A stretch of DNA of 64,000 nucleotides. It comes from Erwinia persicina (GTDB lineage: Bacteria; Pseudomonadota; Gammaproteobacteria; Enterobacterales; Enterobacteriaceae). The notes beneath the pieces were generated by a model. It was not told the origin of the DNA and ran no database searches. It was given only the letters and a program-made list of their open reading frames with translations. A program made the position numbers and the translations under genes. Positions 31,490-41,850 of this stretch are shown piece after piece (the first letter of the stretch is position 1; every line of letters begins with the position of its first letter). The stretch lies in assembly GCF_014838825.1 (NCBI RefSeq), contig NZ_JACYMO010000006.1:62001-126000 (forward strand), given 5' to 3'.

Positions 31490-34400
31490 ATGGATGTGAT
31501 CACGTTTATCCTGCGCTTGCCTTTTACCCTGCTAAAAGCGCTGTGCTGGCTCCTGTCGCGGTTTTTCCGCATGCTGGGATGGCTGCTGCGCCCGCTGTTG
31601 GGTGAGGTCAACTGGCAGGCTCCCCGCTGGGTAAACCCCCTGAAAGCCCGCTTTACCCGTCTGGAGCAGGGTATTGAGCAACATCCGAAGAAGATTGCCC
31701 TTAGCGTACTGCTGCTGGTCGCAGCGGGCGTGGCTGGCGTCTATGGCTGGCACTGGTGGCAGAACCGCCCGAGGCCGATTGAGGTGGCACCGCTGACCAT
31801 CCAGCACAGCAGCGTGCAGGCAGTAAACCCGCAAGCGGTTGACTACAGCGTGGCTAAACCCGCCGTACAGACGCTGACGCTCCGGTTTAACCAGTCGGTT
31901 GCCCCGGTCACCCTTGTCGGTAAAAAGATCACCGAGGGCATCAGTGTTCAGCCATCACTGGCCGGTGAGTGGCAGTGGCAGAACGCCTGGACGCTGGTAT
32001 TTACCCCGGCGCAGCCGTTGCCAATGGGCGCAGGCTACGAAGTCACGCTGAAGCCTGACACGCTGCTGGCCCCCCAGATCCGTATTGAACAGCCCCGTTA
32101 TACCTTCACGGTTCCCGCTTTTGACTATCAGATCGTCAGCAGTGAGTACTATCAGGATCCGCAGGACAACAGCCATCACAGCGCTATTTTTAACCTCAGG
32201 TTTACAGCCTCTGCCGATGTGCAGAGCGTGGAAAAACAGCTCTCGCTGGGCCTGACGGCAGCCCGGGGGCAGCCTGAGCAGCCGCTGAAGTACAGCGTGA
32301 CCTGGGATGAAAAGAAGCTCAATGCCTGGGTGCGTTCTTCGGCTTTACAGCCGATGGATCACGGCGGTGCGGTGCATCTGCAGGTTAACAGTGGGGTGGC
32401 CTCTTCGCATCCCGGCAGTCCGGTGACGCGTAAGACCAACGGCTGGGTGAACGTACCGAATCTCTACAGCCTGAGCCTGAATGATATCAGCGCTGAAGTC
32501 GTGGATAAGCCAGGCAGCCAGGGCGAACGCGCGCTGATAATCGGCTTCAGCGATGCCGTGCGCGATGCGGACGTGAGAAAAGGGGTCAAAGCCTGGCTGC
32601 TGCCGGAGAAAGATCCGCGCCGTCCCGCCAGCGAACTGTCAGAGGTGGACTATACCGTCTGGGATCAAGACAATGTCGATCAGAGCATCATTGATCGCTC
32701 CCCGGCAGTACCGTTAAGCCTGAATGACGCAGAAGAAACCTGGCAGCCGCAGTTCAGCTTTAAATTTGATGCCCCGGCTAAACGCTACCTGCTGGTGTTG
32801 ACCGATAACGCGATGACCTCCAGCGGTGGCTACAAAATGGCTGAAAAAGTCTGGCGCGTGGTACAGGTGCCGGACTATCCGAAGCTGCTACAGTTTGCTG
32901 CCCAGGGGGCACTGCTGTCGGTCAACGGCGATAAACGTATCAGCGTGGCAGCGCGCAATGTACCGGGACTGCGCGTTGACATTAAGCGGGTTATCCCCAG
33001 CCAGTTACAGCACATCGTTTCGTTTAAAAGCCGCCAGTTTGCATCGGCTGATTTTAACCGCCTGAACGATGAGTACTTTACCGAGCGCTTCCGCTACCAG
33101 ACGACGGTGAATAACGACAAACCGGGCGAGGTCAGCTATCAGGGCGTCGATCTGTCGCGCTATCTCTCTACCCGTCCGGACTCTCATCGCGGCGTGTTCC
33201 TGCTGACCCTGTCTGAATGGTCACCGCAGCAGAAAGAGCCTGAGCCGGGCGAAGAGGAGTATCAGGAAGAGGACGGACAGCAGGAAATCACCGGCGACTC
33301 ACGCTTTGTGGTGGTGACCGATCTGGGCATTATTGCCAAACGTTCGCAGGATAAAACCCGCGATCTGTTTGTGCAGTCGATCAGCAGCGGTCAGCCGGTC
33401 GTCGGGGCGAAGGTCTCGGTAGTGGCAAAAAATGGCGAAAAACTGCTAACCCGCCAGACTGCTGAAGACGGACACGTCAGCTTCCCGTCGCTGGAGGTCT
33501 ATACCAGCGAACGCGAAGCGGTGATGTTCCTTGTGGAAAAAGACGGGGATGTCTCCTTCCTGCCGACCGGACGGGATAATGACCGTGGCCTCGATTTCTC
33601 CCGTTTTGACGTCTATGGCGAAACCACCCCGGATGATACGCGCACCCTCGGAAGCTATCTTTTCTCTGACCGGGGTGTCTATCGTCCCGGCGATACGTTC
33701 CATATTGGTGTGATCACCCGTGCTGCTGACTGGGCGGTGCCGGTGGGCGGCATTCCGGTGCGTGCTGAAATACGTGACCCTCGCGATAAGCTGATGCGTA
33801 CCGTCCCGCTGACCCTCAGTGCCAGCGGCTTTAACGAGCTGAGTTTCACCACTGAAGAGAGCTCGCCGACGGGAGAATGGAATATTTACCTTTACCTGCC
33901 GGGTAAAGACGATGACTCCACGCGTCTGCTCGGCAGTACGGCGGTTAACGTGAAGGAGTTCGAGCCTGACCAGCTGAAGGTCAGACTGACCCTGACCCCG
34001 GACCATCAACAGGGGTGGGTAAAACCGGATGCGCTGAAGGCCAGTATCGACGTACAGAACCTGTTCGGTACCCCGGCGCAGGGGCGACGCGTGGCGTCTA
34101 AAATGACCCTGCGTCCGGTATATCCGGCCTTTGATCGCTATGCAGACTACGCCTTCTATGAAGCGCGTTCGGCCAGCGAGGGTTATGAAACTGAACTGGA
34201 AGACAGCACCACCGACGAGAACGGTGCTGCTGCGATCAAGCTGGATCTGAGCGGTTTTGGCGAGTCGACCTACCAGCTGCAGCTGCTGTCAGACGCCTTT
34301 GTCGCCGGGGGCGGTCGTTCGGTGGCGGCCACGGCCCGTACGCTGGTCTCGCCCTATGATTACCTGATCGGTGTGAAAGCCGACGGCGACCTCGGTTATA

Positions 34401-37400
34401 TCCATCAGAATGCCGTGCGCAACGTCAATCTGATCGCCATCAATCCGTCGCTGGACACTATGGCTATCAACGGCCTGTCACTGCATCTTCTGCAGCAAAA
34501 ATATTTGTCGGTACTCACCCGCCAGGAGTCCGGGGTCTTCAAGTATCAGTCGAAGCTGAAAGAGATCCCGCTGTCGGAAACGCCACTGGATATTCCTGTC
34601 GGCGGTCATACGTTAGCCCTGGCTACCGACAAACCCGGTGATTACGTGCTGGTGGTGGAAAATGCCAAAGGCGAGGTGCTGAACCGTATCGCTTACAGCG
34701 TGGCCGGAAACGCCAACCTGACCCGCTCACTCGACCGCAATGCGGAGTTGAAACTCAAGCTGAACAGCGATAACTATCAGCCGGGCAGTGAGATTGAAGT
34801 GGCGATCAACGCGCCTTATACCGGCAGCGGGCTGATCACCATTGAAAAGGATCGGGTTTACAGCTGGCAGTGGTTCCACACCACCACGACCAACTCCGTG
34901 CAGAAGATCCGCATTCCGGCCGGGCTGGAGGGCAATGCCTATATCAACGTGCAGTTTGTGCGTGATATTAACTCGGACGAGATCTTTATGAGCCCGCTGA
35001 GTTACGGGGTTATGCCGTTTAAAATCAGTAATGATGCGCGTAAGAACAGCCTGCAGCTGGCGGCACCGCAGGTGATCAAGCCGGGCGACGATCTGACGGT
35101 CGACGTCACCACCGACGGGCCGCAGCAGGTGGTGGTATTCGCGGTGGATGAAGGGATCCTGCAGGTTGCACGCTATCGCCTGGCCGATCCACTGGACTAC
35201 TTCTTCCGCAAGCGTGAACTGAATGTGGAAAGCGCGCAGATCCTCGATCTGATCCTGCCGGAGTTCAGCAAGCTGATGTCGCTGACCTCTGCGCCAGGCG
35301 GGGACGGTGGCGAAGGGCTGGATCTGCATCTCAACCCGTTTAAACGCAAGCGCGACAAGCCGGTCGCTTTCTGGTCGGGCATCACTGACGTAAACGGGCA
35401 GGCACGGTTTAGCTGGCCGGTGCCGGACTACTTCAACGGCAGGATCCGCGTGATGGCCATTTCGGTTACGGCGGATAAAATCGGTAAAGCGCAGACTGGC
35501 ACCACCGTACGTGATGACATTATCCTGACGCCAAACGTTCCGGCAATGGTGGCTCCGGGGGATGAATTTGACGTTAGCGTGGGCGTCAGCAATAACCGAG
35601 AAGGGCAGGGCAATGACAAACTGCCCGTGACGATTAATGTGACGCCACCCCCTCAGCTGGAAGTGGTGGGTCAGGCCGCCCAGCCGCTGCAACTGGCGGC
35701 AAAACAGGAGGGCGTGGTCAGCTTCCGTCTGCGTGCCAAAGCCGAGCTGGGCGATGCGCCACTGGTCTTCAGCGCGCAGTATGCGGATAAAACCAGCCAG
35801 CGAACGATCAGTACTTCTGTACGTCCTGCAATGCCGTTCCGCATCCAGACGGTGATGGGACGGATGAACGGCAGTCAGCAGCAGGTGGATAACCTGCGCC
35901 TGATGTTTGATGCTTTTGCGCAGCGCCAGGCGTCGGTATCGAATTCACCGCTGGTGCTGACCAGCGGTCTGGCAACATACCTGGCGAACTACCCCTATTA
36001 CTGTTCTGAACAGATTGTCAGCCAGTCCATCCCGCTGCTGTTGCAAAGCGAACACCCCGAGCTGCGCAACGGGCTGGATGCCGCTAACGTGCGTCAGCAG
36101 CTGAAGGGCATTCTCGACGTGCTGCGCTCCCGACAGAATGGCGAGGGTGCCGTGGGTCTGTGGATGGCGACGCCGCAGGCAGATCCGTTTATTACGCCGT
36201 ATGTGGTGCAGTACCTGCTGGAGGCAAAAGCGGCTGGTTATCCGCTGCCTGCCGGTATGCTGGAGGACGCCAATGTTGCGCTGCGTTCGCTGGCCGCCAG
36301 CGGATATGACGATCTCTACCACCTGCGACTGCGTGCCTGGGCGGTTTATCTGCTGACGCGTCAGGGTGAGATCACCACCAGTGCGCTCGGCTCAGTGCAG
36401 GAGACGCTAAAAAAACGCTATCCTGACAGCTGGCAGACCGATCTCAGTGCGCTCTATCTGGCCTCGTCCTGGCGTTTGCTGAAAGCCGATGATGAAGCGG
36501 AACGGCTGTTTGATCCGGGCTGGCAGGCACTGAATAAGGCGTATGACAAAAGCTGGTGGACACAGAACTACTACGATCCGCTGGTGCAGGACGCCACCCG
36601 GCTGTATCTGATCACCCGCCACTTCCCGGAGAAAGTGGCCGCGATCCCACCGCAGCTGCTGGAAAACATGGTCATGGCCCTGCGTGAAGAGCGTTACACC
36701 ACCTTCTCAGCGGCAATGAGCATTCTGGCGCTGGAGAGCTATTCGGAGCAGGTCGCCAGGCAAAACGATGCGGCAGCGCTGACCATCAACCAGCTGGGGC
36801 GCGACAACCGCACTCCGCAGCTGATCTCGGCACTGCAGGGGCGCTTTGCTCAGGGGAACTTCAGTTCAGCGGCAGCATCCGTTCAGTTCCGAAATGCCGG
36901 AAACGCACCGGCCTGGTATGTGGTCACACAAGCCGGTTACGACAGGGAAGCACCGCAGAAGGCGATCAACCGTGGTCTGGAAATCAGCCGCGACTACACG
37001 GACGCCGCCGGTAAAGTGGTCGACAAGGTCACGCTGGGGCAAACCCTTAACGTCCATCTGAAAATCCGCGCTAACTCGAAAGCGGCACTGAGCAATCTGG
37101 CGATTGTGGATCTCCTGCCGGGCGGTTTTGAAGTGGTTCAGCAGACGCCGCCTCCGCCGGAAGCCGATGAGGATGAAACGGCTGACGCCGCCTCAGCAGG
37201 ATGGCAGTCGCCGCTGGCCGTCAGTGGATCCACCTGGGCGCCGGACTACAGCGACATTCGTGAAGATCGGGTGATTATTTACGGGGGCGCCAGTACGGAA
37301 CTGCAGGAGTTCGTTTACCAGATCAAAGCCACCAATACCGGCAGCTTTGTTATCCCTCCGGCGTACGGAGAGGCGATGTACGATCGTGACATTCAGGCCA

Positions 37401-37444
37401 TGTCAGCCAGTAGCGGAAAAATCACGGTGGTGGCAGCTGAATAG
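31490..37444 (+). CDS. Giant bacterial alpha-2-macroglobulin with thioester motif
   Basis: Bacterial alpha-2-macroglobulins are periplasmic protease traps that protect the cell envelope and are paired with PBP1C. This one has 1984 residues, against ~1650 for E. coli YfhM. The thioester tetrad is CSEQ (YYCSEQIVSQ, near residue 1505), so covalent trapping should be possible. The N-terminus lacks a lipobox. It has hydrophobic stretches at ~1-37 and ~68-85, suggesting membrane anchoring. MG-type beta domains occupy the middle and the helical TED domain surrounds the thioester. pbpC follows after 24 bases, consistent with a shared operon. Confidence 0.88.
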   Translation: MDVITFILRLPFTLLKALCWLLSRFFRMLGWLLRPLLGEVNWQAPRWVNPLKARFTRLEQGIEQHPKKIALSVLLLVAAGVAGVYGWHWWQNRPRPIEVAPLTIQHSSVQAVNPQAVDYSVAKPAVQTLTLRFNQSVAPVTLVGKKITEGISVQPSLAGEWQWQNAWTLVFTPAQPLPMGAGYEVTLKPDTLLAPQIRIEQPRYTFTVPAFDYQIVSSEYYQDPQDNSHHSAIFNLRFTASADVQSVEKQLSLGLTAARGQPEQPLKYSVTWDEKKLNAWVRSSALQPMDHGGAVHLQVNSGVASSHPGSPVTRKTNGWVNVPNLYSLSLNDISAEVVDKPGSQGERALIIGFSDAVRDADVRKGVKAWLLPEKDPRRPASELSEVDYTVWDQDNVDQSIIDRSPAVPLSLNDAEETWQPQFSFKFDAPAKRYLLVLTDNAMTSSGGYKMAEKVWRVVQVPDYPKLLQFAAQGALLSVNGDKRISVAARNVPGLRVDIKRVIPSQLQHIVSFKSRQFASADFNRLNDEYFTERFRYQTTVNNDKPGEVSYQGVDLSRYLSTRPDSHRGVFLLTLSEWSPQQKEPEPGEEEYQEEDGQQEITGDSRFVVVTDLGIIAKRSQDKTRDLFVQSISSGQPVVGAKVSVVAKNGEKLLTRQTAEDGHVSFPSLEVYTSEREAVMFLVEKDGDVSFLPTGRDNDRGLDFSRFDVYGETTPDDTRTLGSYLFSDRGVYRPGDTFHIGVITRAADWAVPVGGIPVRAEIRDPRDKLMRTVPLTLSASGFNELSFTTEESSPTGEWNIYLYLPGKDDDSTRLLGSTAVNVKEFEPDQLKVRLTLTPDHQQGWVKPDALKASIDVQNLFGTPAQGRRVASKMTLRPVYPAFDRYADYAFYEARSASEGYETELEDSTTDENGAAAIKLDLSGFGESTYQLQLLSDAFVAGGGRSVAATARTLVSPYDYLIGVKADGDLGYIHQNAVRNVNLIAINPSLDTMAINGLSLHLLQQKYLSVLTRQESGVFKYQSKLKEIPLSETPLDIPVGGHTLALATDKPGDYVLVVENAKGEVLNRIAYSVAGNANLTRSLDRNAELKLKLNSDNYQPGSEIEVAINAPYTGSGLITIEKDRVYSWQWFHTTTTNSVQKIRIPAGLEGNAYINVQFVRDINSDEIFMSPLSYGVMPFKISNDARKNSLQLAAPQVIKPGDDLTVDVTTDGPQQVVVFAVDEGILQVARYRLADPLDYFFRKRELNVESAQILDLILPEFSKLMSLTSAPGGDGGEGLDLHLNPFKRKRDKPVAFWSGITDVNGQARFSWPVPDYFNGRIRVMAISVTADKIGKAQTGTTVRDDIILTPNVPAMVAPGDEFDVSVGVSNNREGQGNDKLPVTINVTPPPQLEVVGQAAQPLQLAAKQEGVVSFRLRAKAELGDAPLVFSAQYADKTSQRTISTSVRPAMPFRIQTVMGRMNGSQQQVDNLRLMFDAFAQRQASVSNSPLVLTSGLATYLANYPYYCSEQIVSQSIPLLLQSEHPELRNGLDAANVRQQLKGILDVLRSRQNGEGAVGLWMATPQADPFITPYVVQYLLEAKAAGYPLPAGMLEDANVALRSLAASGYDDLYHLRLRAWAVYLLTRQGEITTSALGSVQETLKKRYPDSWQTDLSALYLASSWRLLKADDEAERLFDPGWQALNKAYDKSWWTQNYYDPLVQDATRLYLITRHFPEKVAAIPPQLLENMVMALREERYTTFSAAMSILALESYSEQVARQNDAAALTINQLGRDNRTPQLISALQGRFAQGNFSSAAASVQFRNAGNAPAWYVVTQAGYDREAPQKAINRGLEISRDYTDAAGKVVDKVTLGQTLNVHLKIRANSKAALSNLAIVDLLPGGFEVVQQTPPPPEADEDETADAASAGWQSPLAVSGSTWAPDYSDIREDRVIIYGGASTELQEFVYQIKATNTGSFVIPPAYGEAMYDRDIQAMSASSGKITVVAAE

Positions 37445-37468
37445 TCCTGCCGCGAGGCGTTTGCTGCG

Positions 37469-39784
37469 ATGAAACGGCTGCTGCAAAATCTGGCGGTGGC
37501 GCTGGGATTACTGGCGCTGCTGCTGGCAGGCATCCGGCTGTGGCCGCACCCGCCACTGTCCCACGGGGTGCCGCTGTCAACAGCGTGGTATGACCGGCAC
37601 GGTACGCTGCTGCGTCTGTCGTTGGCCAGCGACGATCGCTATCGTCAGTGGACGCCGCTGGAGGCCATTTCGCCGCTGGCGGTGGACGGGCTGCTGCTGC
37701 ATGAGGACCGCTGGTTTTATTATAATCCCGGCGTCAACCCGCTGAGCCTGGCACGCGGCTTCTGGCGCAGCTATGTGCTGGGAAGCAGCCGGCAGGGAGG
37801 ATCGACTGTCACCATGCAGCTTGCCCGCATGCACTGGAAGCTCAATACGCGCTCACCCGGTGGCAAGATGGTTCAGGTATTACGGGCGATCCAGCTCGAA
37901 CTGAGCTACTCCAAACACGATATTCTGGAGGCCTATCTTAACGCTGCGCCTTACGGGCGAAACATTGAGAGCATCGGCGCGGCCAGCCTGATCTATTTTA
38001 ATAAACCGCCGGCGGAGCTGACACTGGCAGAGGCGCTGACGCTGGCGGTACTGCCTCAGTCACCCAGCCTGCGGATGAATCCCCGCAGCGGTGAGGTCAG
38101 TCCTCCGCTGATGCAGGCGCGTAACCGCCTTTTTCAGCGGTGGCAGCACGCCCATCCCACCGACAGCAGCCAGCAGGCCCTGTTCAGATTGCCGCTGGCC
38201 CTGCGCCAGCCGCAGAATCTGCCTTATATTGCCCCCCATTTTATTGAACAGTTGCAGAACGGGGAGCGGGCGTCACGGGTCGACACCACGCTTGATGCCG
38301 GCCTGCAACAATTGGTGGAAAAACAGGTCAACGCGTTTATCCGCCGTAATCAGAGCCGGGGCATCCACAATACGGCGGTGCTGCTGGTAGACAGCCGCGA
38401 TATGGGCGTACGGGCGCTGGTCGGGTCAGCCGACTATTACAATCGCCAGATACAGGGTCAGGTCAACGGCACGAATGCCAGGCGCTCACCGGGGTCGGCA
38501 CTGAAACCCTTTATTTATGCGCTCGGCATGGAGCAGGGGATCTTACATCCGATGACGGTGCTGAAAGACGTTCCTTACTCTTTTGGCAGCTATGCGCCGG
38601 AAAATTTTGACCGCCGCTTTCTCGGGCCGGTCACCGCCACCGATGCGCTGAATTTCAGCCGTAATATCCCGGCGGTGACCATTGCTTCCCGGCTGCACCA
38701 GCCGGGTTTTTACCAGTTTCTTCAGCTGGCCGGCATCAGCGGGCTGGCCAGTGAGAAACATTACGGACTGTCGCTGGTTCTGGGCGGCGGGGAAGTGACG
38801 GCGCAGGAGTTGGCAAAACTCTATGCGATGCTGGCAAACCGGGGGGCGCTGCGGGCGCTGCGGATGCGGGAACAGACGCCTCAGCCACCGGCATTCCGCC
38901 TGCTGAGTGAAGAGGCCAGCTTTATGACGCTGGATATCCTGCGCCAGCACCGTCGCCCGGGGGATACGCTGGCACAGCGTCCATCATCGCTACCGGTCTA
39001 CTGGAAAACGGGAACGTCCTGGGGCTTTCGTGATGCCTGGAGCGTGGGGATCTTCGGCCCGTATGTGCTGGTGGTGTGGCAGGGGAACTTTAACGGCCAG
39101 GGGAATAACGCCTTTGTGGGCGTAGAAGCCGCCGCGCCGCTGTTCTTCAATATCATTGATAGCGTCATCGCCAGCTATCCCGGGCTGCGTGAACCTGAAC
39201 ACCGCTTTCCGCCGCATCTGAAGCGCGTGGAAATTTGCCTGCCGAGCGGAGATCTGCCGACGCAGTGGTGTCAGCAGCGTGGACGCAGCTGGTTTATCCC
39301 CGGAAAATCACCGATCAACGTGGATACGGTGTACCGGCCACTGCGCATCGACAATCACAGCGGTCAGCCGGTCTGTGCTCCCTGGGATCCGCAAGCCAGT
39401 CACGTTGAAGTGTTTGAGTTCTGGCCCTCAGACCTGGCCCAGGTCTTTATGCAGGCGGGCCTGCCCAAACGTGCTCCGCCTTCGGTAAGTTGCCAGCAGG
39501 GGGCGGTGGAGGGGGATGCGCCACGCATCACATCGCCGCTGAGACATACGACTTACCAGCTACGGCAGTCGCAGAAGGGGCGGGACAATATCAGCTTCAG
39601 TGCGGTGACCGATGCAGACAGCGCCACCGTTTACTGGTTTGTCGACGATGTATATCTTGGCTCAAGCGCCAGTAAGACGCCCCTCGACTGGCGGCCTTCC
39701 CGCCCCGGTAAATACCGTATCCGGGCAGTTGACGATCGCGGCCGGGCAGACAGCCGGGTGATCAATGTGGCCTTAATCCGCTAA
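37469..39784 (+). CDS. pbpC: Penicillin-binding protein 1C
   Basis: PBP1C is a class A bifunctional peptidoglycan synthase. After an N-terminal anchor (~5-25) comes the glycosyltransferase 51 domain with the catalytic glutamate in LLHEDRWFYYNPG and the RQGGSTVTMQLAR motif. A transpeptidase domain follows with the active serine in RRSPGSALKPF (~330) and the KTG triad motif (YWKTGTSWGF). The C-terminal ~90 residues form the BiPBP_C domain typical of PBP1C. The 771-residue length is normal. The pairing with an alpha-2-macroglobulin is conserved and suggests joint repair and protection of the envelope. Confidence 0.94.
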   Translation: MKRLLQNLAVALGLLALLLAGIRLWPHPPLSHGVPLSTAWYDRHGTLLRLSLASDDRYRQWTPLEAISPLAVDGLLLHEDRWFYYNPGVNPLSLARGFWRSYVLGSSRQGGSTVTMQLARMHWKLNTRSPGGKMVQVLRAIQLELSYSKHDILEAYLNAAPYGRNIESIGAASLIYFNKPPAELTLAEALTLAVLPQSPSLRMNPRSGEVSPPLMQARNRLFQRWQHAHPTDSSQQALFRLPLALRQPQNLPYIAPHFIEQLQNGERASRVDTTLDAGLQQLVEKQVNAFIRRNQSRGIHNTAVLLVDSRDMGVRALVGSADYYNRQIQGQVNGTNARRSPGSALKPFIYALGMEQGILHPMTVLKDVPYSFGSYAPENFDRRFLGPVTATDALNFSRNIPAVTIASRLHQPGFYQFLQLAGISGLASEKHYGLSLVLGGGEVTAQELAKLYAMLANRGALRALRMREQTPQPPAFRLLSEEASFMTLDILRQHRRPGDTLAQRPSSLPVYWKTGTSWGFRDAWSVGIFGPYVLVVWQGNFNGQGNNAFVGVEAAAPLFFNIIDSVIASYPGLREPEHRFPPHLKRVEICLPSGDLPTQWCQQRGRSWFIPGKSPINVDTVYRPLRIDNHSGQPVCAPWDPQASHVEVFEFWPSDLAQVFMQAGLPKRAPPSVSCQQGAVEGDAPRITSPLRHTTYQLRQSQKGRDNISFSAVTDADSATVYWFVDDVYLGSSASKTPLDWRPSRPGKYRIRAVDDRGRADSRVINVALIR

Positions 39785-39929
39785 TTTCAGACGGATCCCC
39801 AGGCGCTTTTCTGGTCATCGATTGCCTGCCTGCGTAAAATAGTCGCAGGTGGGGAAAAAATGTCGCGATGAGGATCGGATTTTTCGATAAATTATTGAAT
39901 CTCCGGTAGGCATCTCACGCGATGCCCCC

Positions 39930-39935
39930 TATAAT
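39930..39935 (+). promoter_or_regulatory. ndk -10 hexamer
   Basis: A TATAAT hexamer lies 69 bases upstream of the ndk ATG in the 219-base pbpC-ndk spacer. The -35 region is weak. A 14-base palindrome (TTCCCGGCCGGGAA) follows it, of unknown role. Confidence 0.5.
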
Positions 39936-40003
39936 CTGCGGCCATTTTCCCGGCCGGGAACCGTTTTCGCGGCTAAACTCGAAAGATAAGACAAGGGTCA
40001 ACA

Positions 40004-40435
40004 ATGACTATTGAGCGTACATTTTCCATCGTAAAACCAAACGCTGTGGCAAAGAATGTGATCGGTGCCATCTTCAACCGTTTTGAAAGCGCTGGCTTCA
40101 AAATCGTTGGCAGCAAAATGCTGCACCTGAGCAAAGAGCAGGCAGAGGGTTTTTACGCGGAACACCAGGGCAAACCGTTCTTTGATGGTCTGGTTGAATT
40201 CATGACCTCCGGCCCGGTGGTGGTTTCCGTACTGGAAGGTGAAAATGCCGTGCAGCGTCATCGTGATCTGATGGGCGCAACGAACCCGGCGAACGCGCTG
40301 GCCGGTACCCTGCGTGCTGACTACGCGGACAGCTTTACCGAGAATGCGACTCACGGTTCTGATTCTGCCGAATCTGCTGCCCGTGAAATCGCTTATTTCT
40401 TCGGTGAAGGCGAAATCTGCCCGCGCACCCGTTAA
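40004..40435 (+). CDS. ndk: Nucleoside diphosphate kinase
   Basis: Ndk moves the terminal phosphate from ATP to nucleoside diphosphates through a phosphohistidine. The 143 residues are full length and include the active-site histidine in [12 protein letters not shown] (near 117). The N-terminal [12 protein letters not shown] strand is typical. The gene stands alone with its own promoter and a terminator-like hairpin downstream. Confidence 0.97.
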   Translation: MTIERTFSIVKPNAVAKNVIGAIFNRFESAGFKIVGSKMLHLSKEQAEGFYAEHQGKPFFDGLVEFMTSGPVVVSVLEGENAVQRHRDLMGATNPANALAGTLRADYADSFTENATHGSDSAESAAREIAYFFGEGEICPRTR

Positions 40436-40515
40436 TCCGGCTGCCTGACGGAACGGGGTTTACAAAAAAAGTGAGTTTGCTCCTTTAACCCTTATCACGT
40501 CATGAGTACAATAAT

Positions 40516-40551
40516 GCGCCCCTGAGCTGTGTTCGGGGGCGCTTCTATTTT
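40516..40551 (+). terminator. Terminator between ndk and rlmN
   Basis: A seven-base GC stem (GCGCCCC / GGGGCGC) with a 13-base loop is followed by TTCTATTTTATT, 80 bases after the ndk stop. It is a plausible intrinsic terminator or leader hairpin of rlmN. Confidence 0.6.
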
Positions 40552-40603
40552 ATTCACTCCAAACCCAGTGCCATAACGTGTAACAACGAGGCCAGAGAAA
40601 ATT

Positions 40604-41773
40604 ATGTCAGAACTTATTGTGACGCCGTCGCCTGCATCTCCTGCAATCGCCACCCCTAAAAAAGAAAAAGTGAATCTGCTCGACCTCAACCGTCAGCAGA
40701 TGCGTGAGTTTTTTGCCGGTATGGGAGAAAAGCCGTTCCGTGCCGATCAGGTCATGAAATGGATCTATCACTACTGCTGTGATGACTTCGATGAGATGAC
40801 CGATATCAACAAGGTCTTCCGGAACAAGCTGAAAGAGGTTGCCGAAATCCGTGCGCCGGAAGTGGCTGAAGAGCAGCGCTCGACAGATGGCACCATCAAG
40901 TGGGCTATCCAGGTCGGCGGCCAGCAGGTCGAAACCGTTTATATCCCCGAAAAAGACCGCGCCACGCTGTGTGTTTCTTCCCAGGTGGGCTGTGCGCTGG
41001 AGTGTAAGTTCTGCTCGACAGCGCAGCAGGGCTTTAACCGCAACCTGCGCGTATCCGAAATTATTGGTCAGGTATGGCGTGCGGCGAAAATTATCGGTGC
41101 CACCAAAGTTACCGGCCAGCGTCCCATCACCAACGTGGTGATGATGGGCATGGGGGAGCCGCTGCTCAACCTGACTAATGTGGTGCCGGCGATGGAAATC
41201 ATGCTGGATGACTTTGGTTTCGGCCTGTCAAAACGTCGCGTAACGCTGTCAACATCCGGTGTGGTTCCGGCGCTGGATAAGCTGGGTGATATGATCGATG
41301 TTGCGCTGGCGATCTCGCTTCATGCGCCGAATGACACAATTCGTGACGAAATTGTGCCGGTCAACAAAAAGTACAATATTGAAACGTTCCTGGCCTCGGT
41401 CAGCCGTTATATTGGCAAGTCCAACGCTAATCAGGGGCGTGTCACCATCGAGTACGTGATGCTCGACCACGTCAATGACAGTACCGATAATGCCCATGAG
41501 CTGGCAGCCTTGTTGAAAAACACGCCGTGTAAAATTAATCTGATCCCATGGAACCCCTTCCCGGGCGCACCTTATGGACGCAGTTCGAACAGCCGCATCG
41601 ATCGCTTCTCTAAAGTGTTGATGGATTATGGATTTACTACTATTGTGCGTAAAACCCGTGGTGATGATATCGATGCTGCCTGCGGCCAGTTAGCCGGGGA
41701 CGTGATTGACCGTACCAAGCGCACACTGAAAAAGAAAATGGCCGGTGAAGCGATATCTGTGAAGGCGATCTGA
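40604..41773 (+). CDS. rlmN: Dual 23S rRNA / tRNA m2A methyltransferase RlmN
   Basis: RlmN is a radical-SAM enzyme that methylates C2 of A2503 in 23S rRNA and A37 in some tRNAs. The [4Fe-4S] triad CALECKFC (C-x3-C-x2-C, ~125-132) is present. The methyl-carrying cysteine is expected in [13 protein letters not shown] (near 364). The 389 residues agree with the E. coli length (384). The start has AGAGAAAATT upstream. The next gene, pilW-like, begins 77 bases on. Confidence 0.95.
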   Translation: MSELIVTPSPASPAIATPKKEKVNLLDLNRQQMREFFAGMGEKPFRADQVMKWIYHYCCDDFDEMTDINKVFRNKLKEVAEIRAPEVAEEQRSTDGTIKWAIQVGGQQVETVYIPEKDRATLCVSSQVGCALECKFCSTAQQGFNRNLRVSEIIGQVWRAAKIIGATKVTGQRPITNVVMMGMGEPLLNLTNVVPAMEIMLDDFGFGLSKRRVTLSTSGVVPALDKLGDMIDVALAISLHAPNDTIRDEIVPVNKKYNIETFLASVSRYIGKSNANQGRVTIEYVMLDHVNDSTDNAHELAALLKNTPCKINLIPWNPFPGAPYGRSSNSRIDRFSKVLMDYGFTTIVRKTRGDDIDAACGQLAGDVIDRTKRTLKKKMAGEAISVKAI

Positions 41774-41850
41774 AACCCAGCCTTATCCGCGGTTGACCCT
41801 GGTGAGATTGGCGTACGATAGTGCGTTAATACTGACAGGGAGTCACAGAG

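Noticed and set aside
34727-35692. Open frame of 321 codons antisense to the alpha-2-macroglobulin gene
   Set aside because: It is fully contained in the macroglobulin gene, with no start signal and no recognisable protein pattern.
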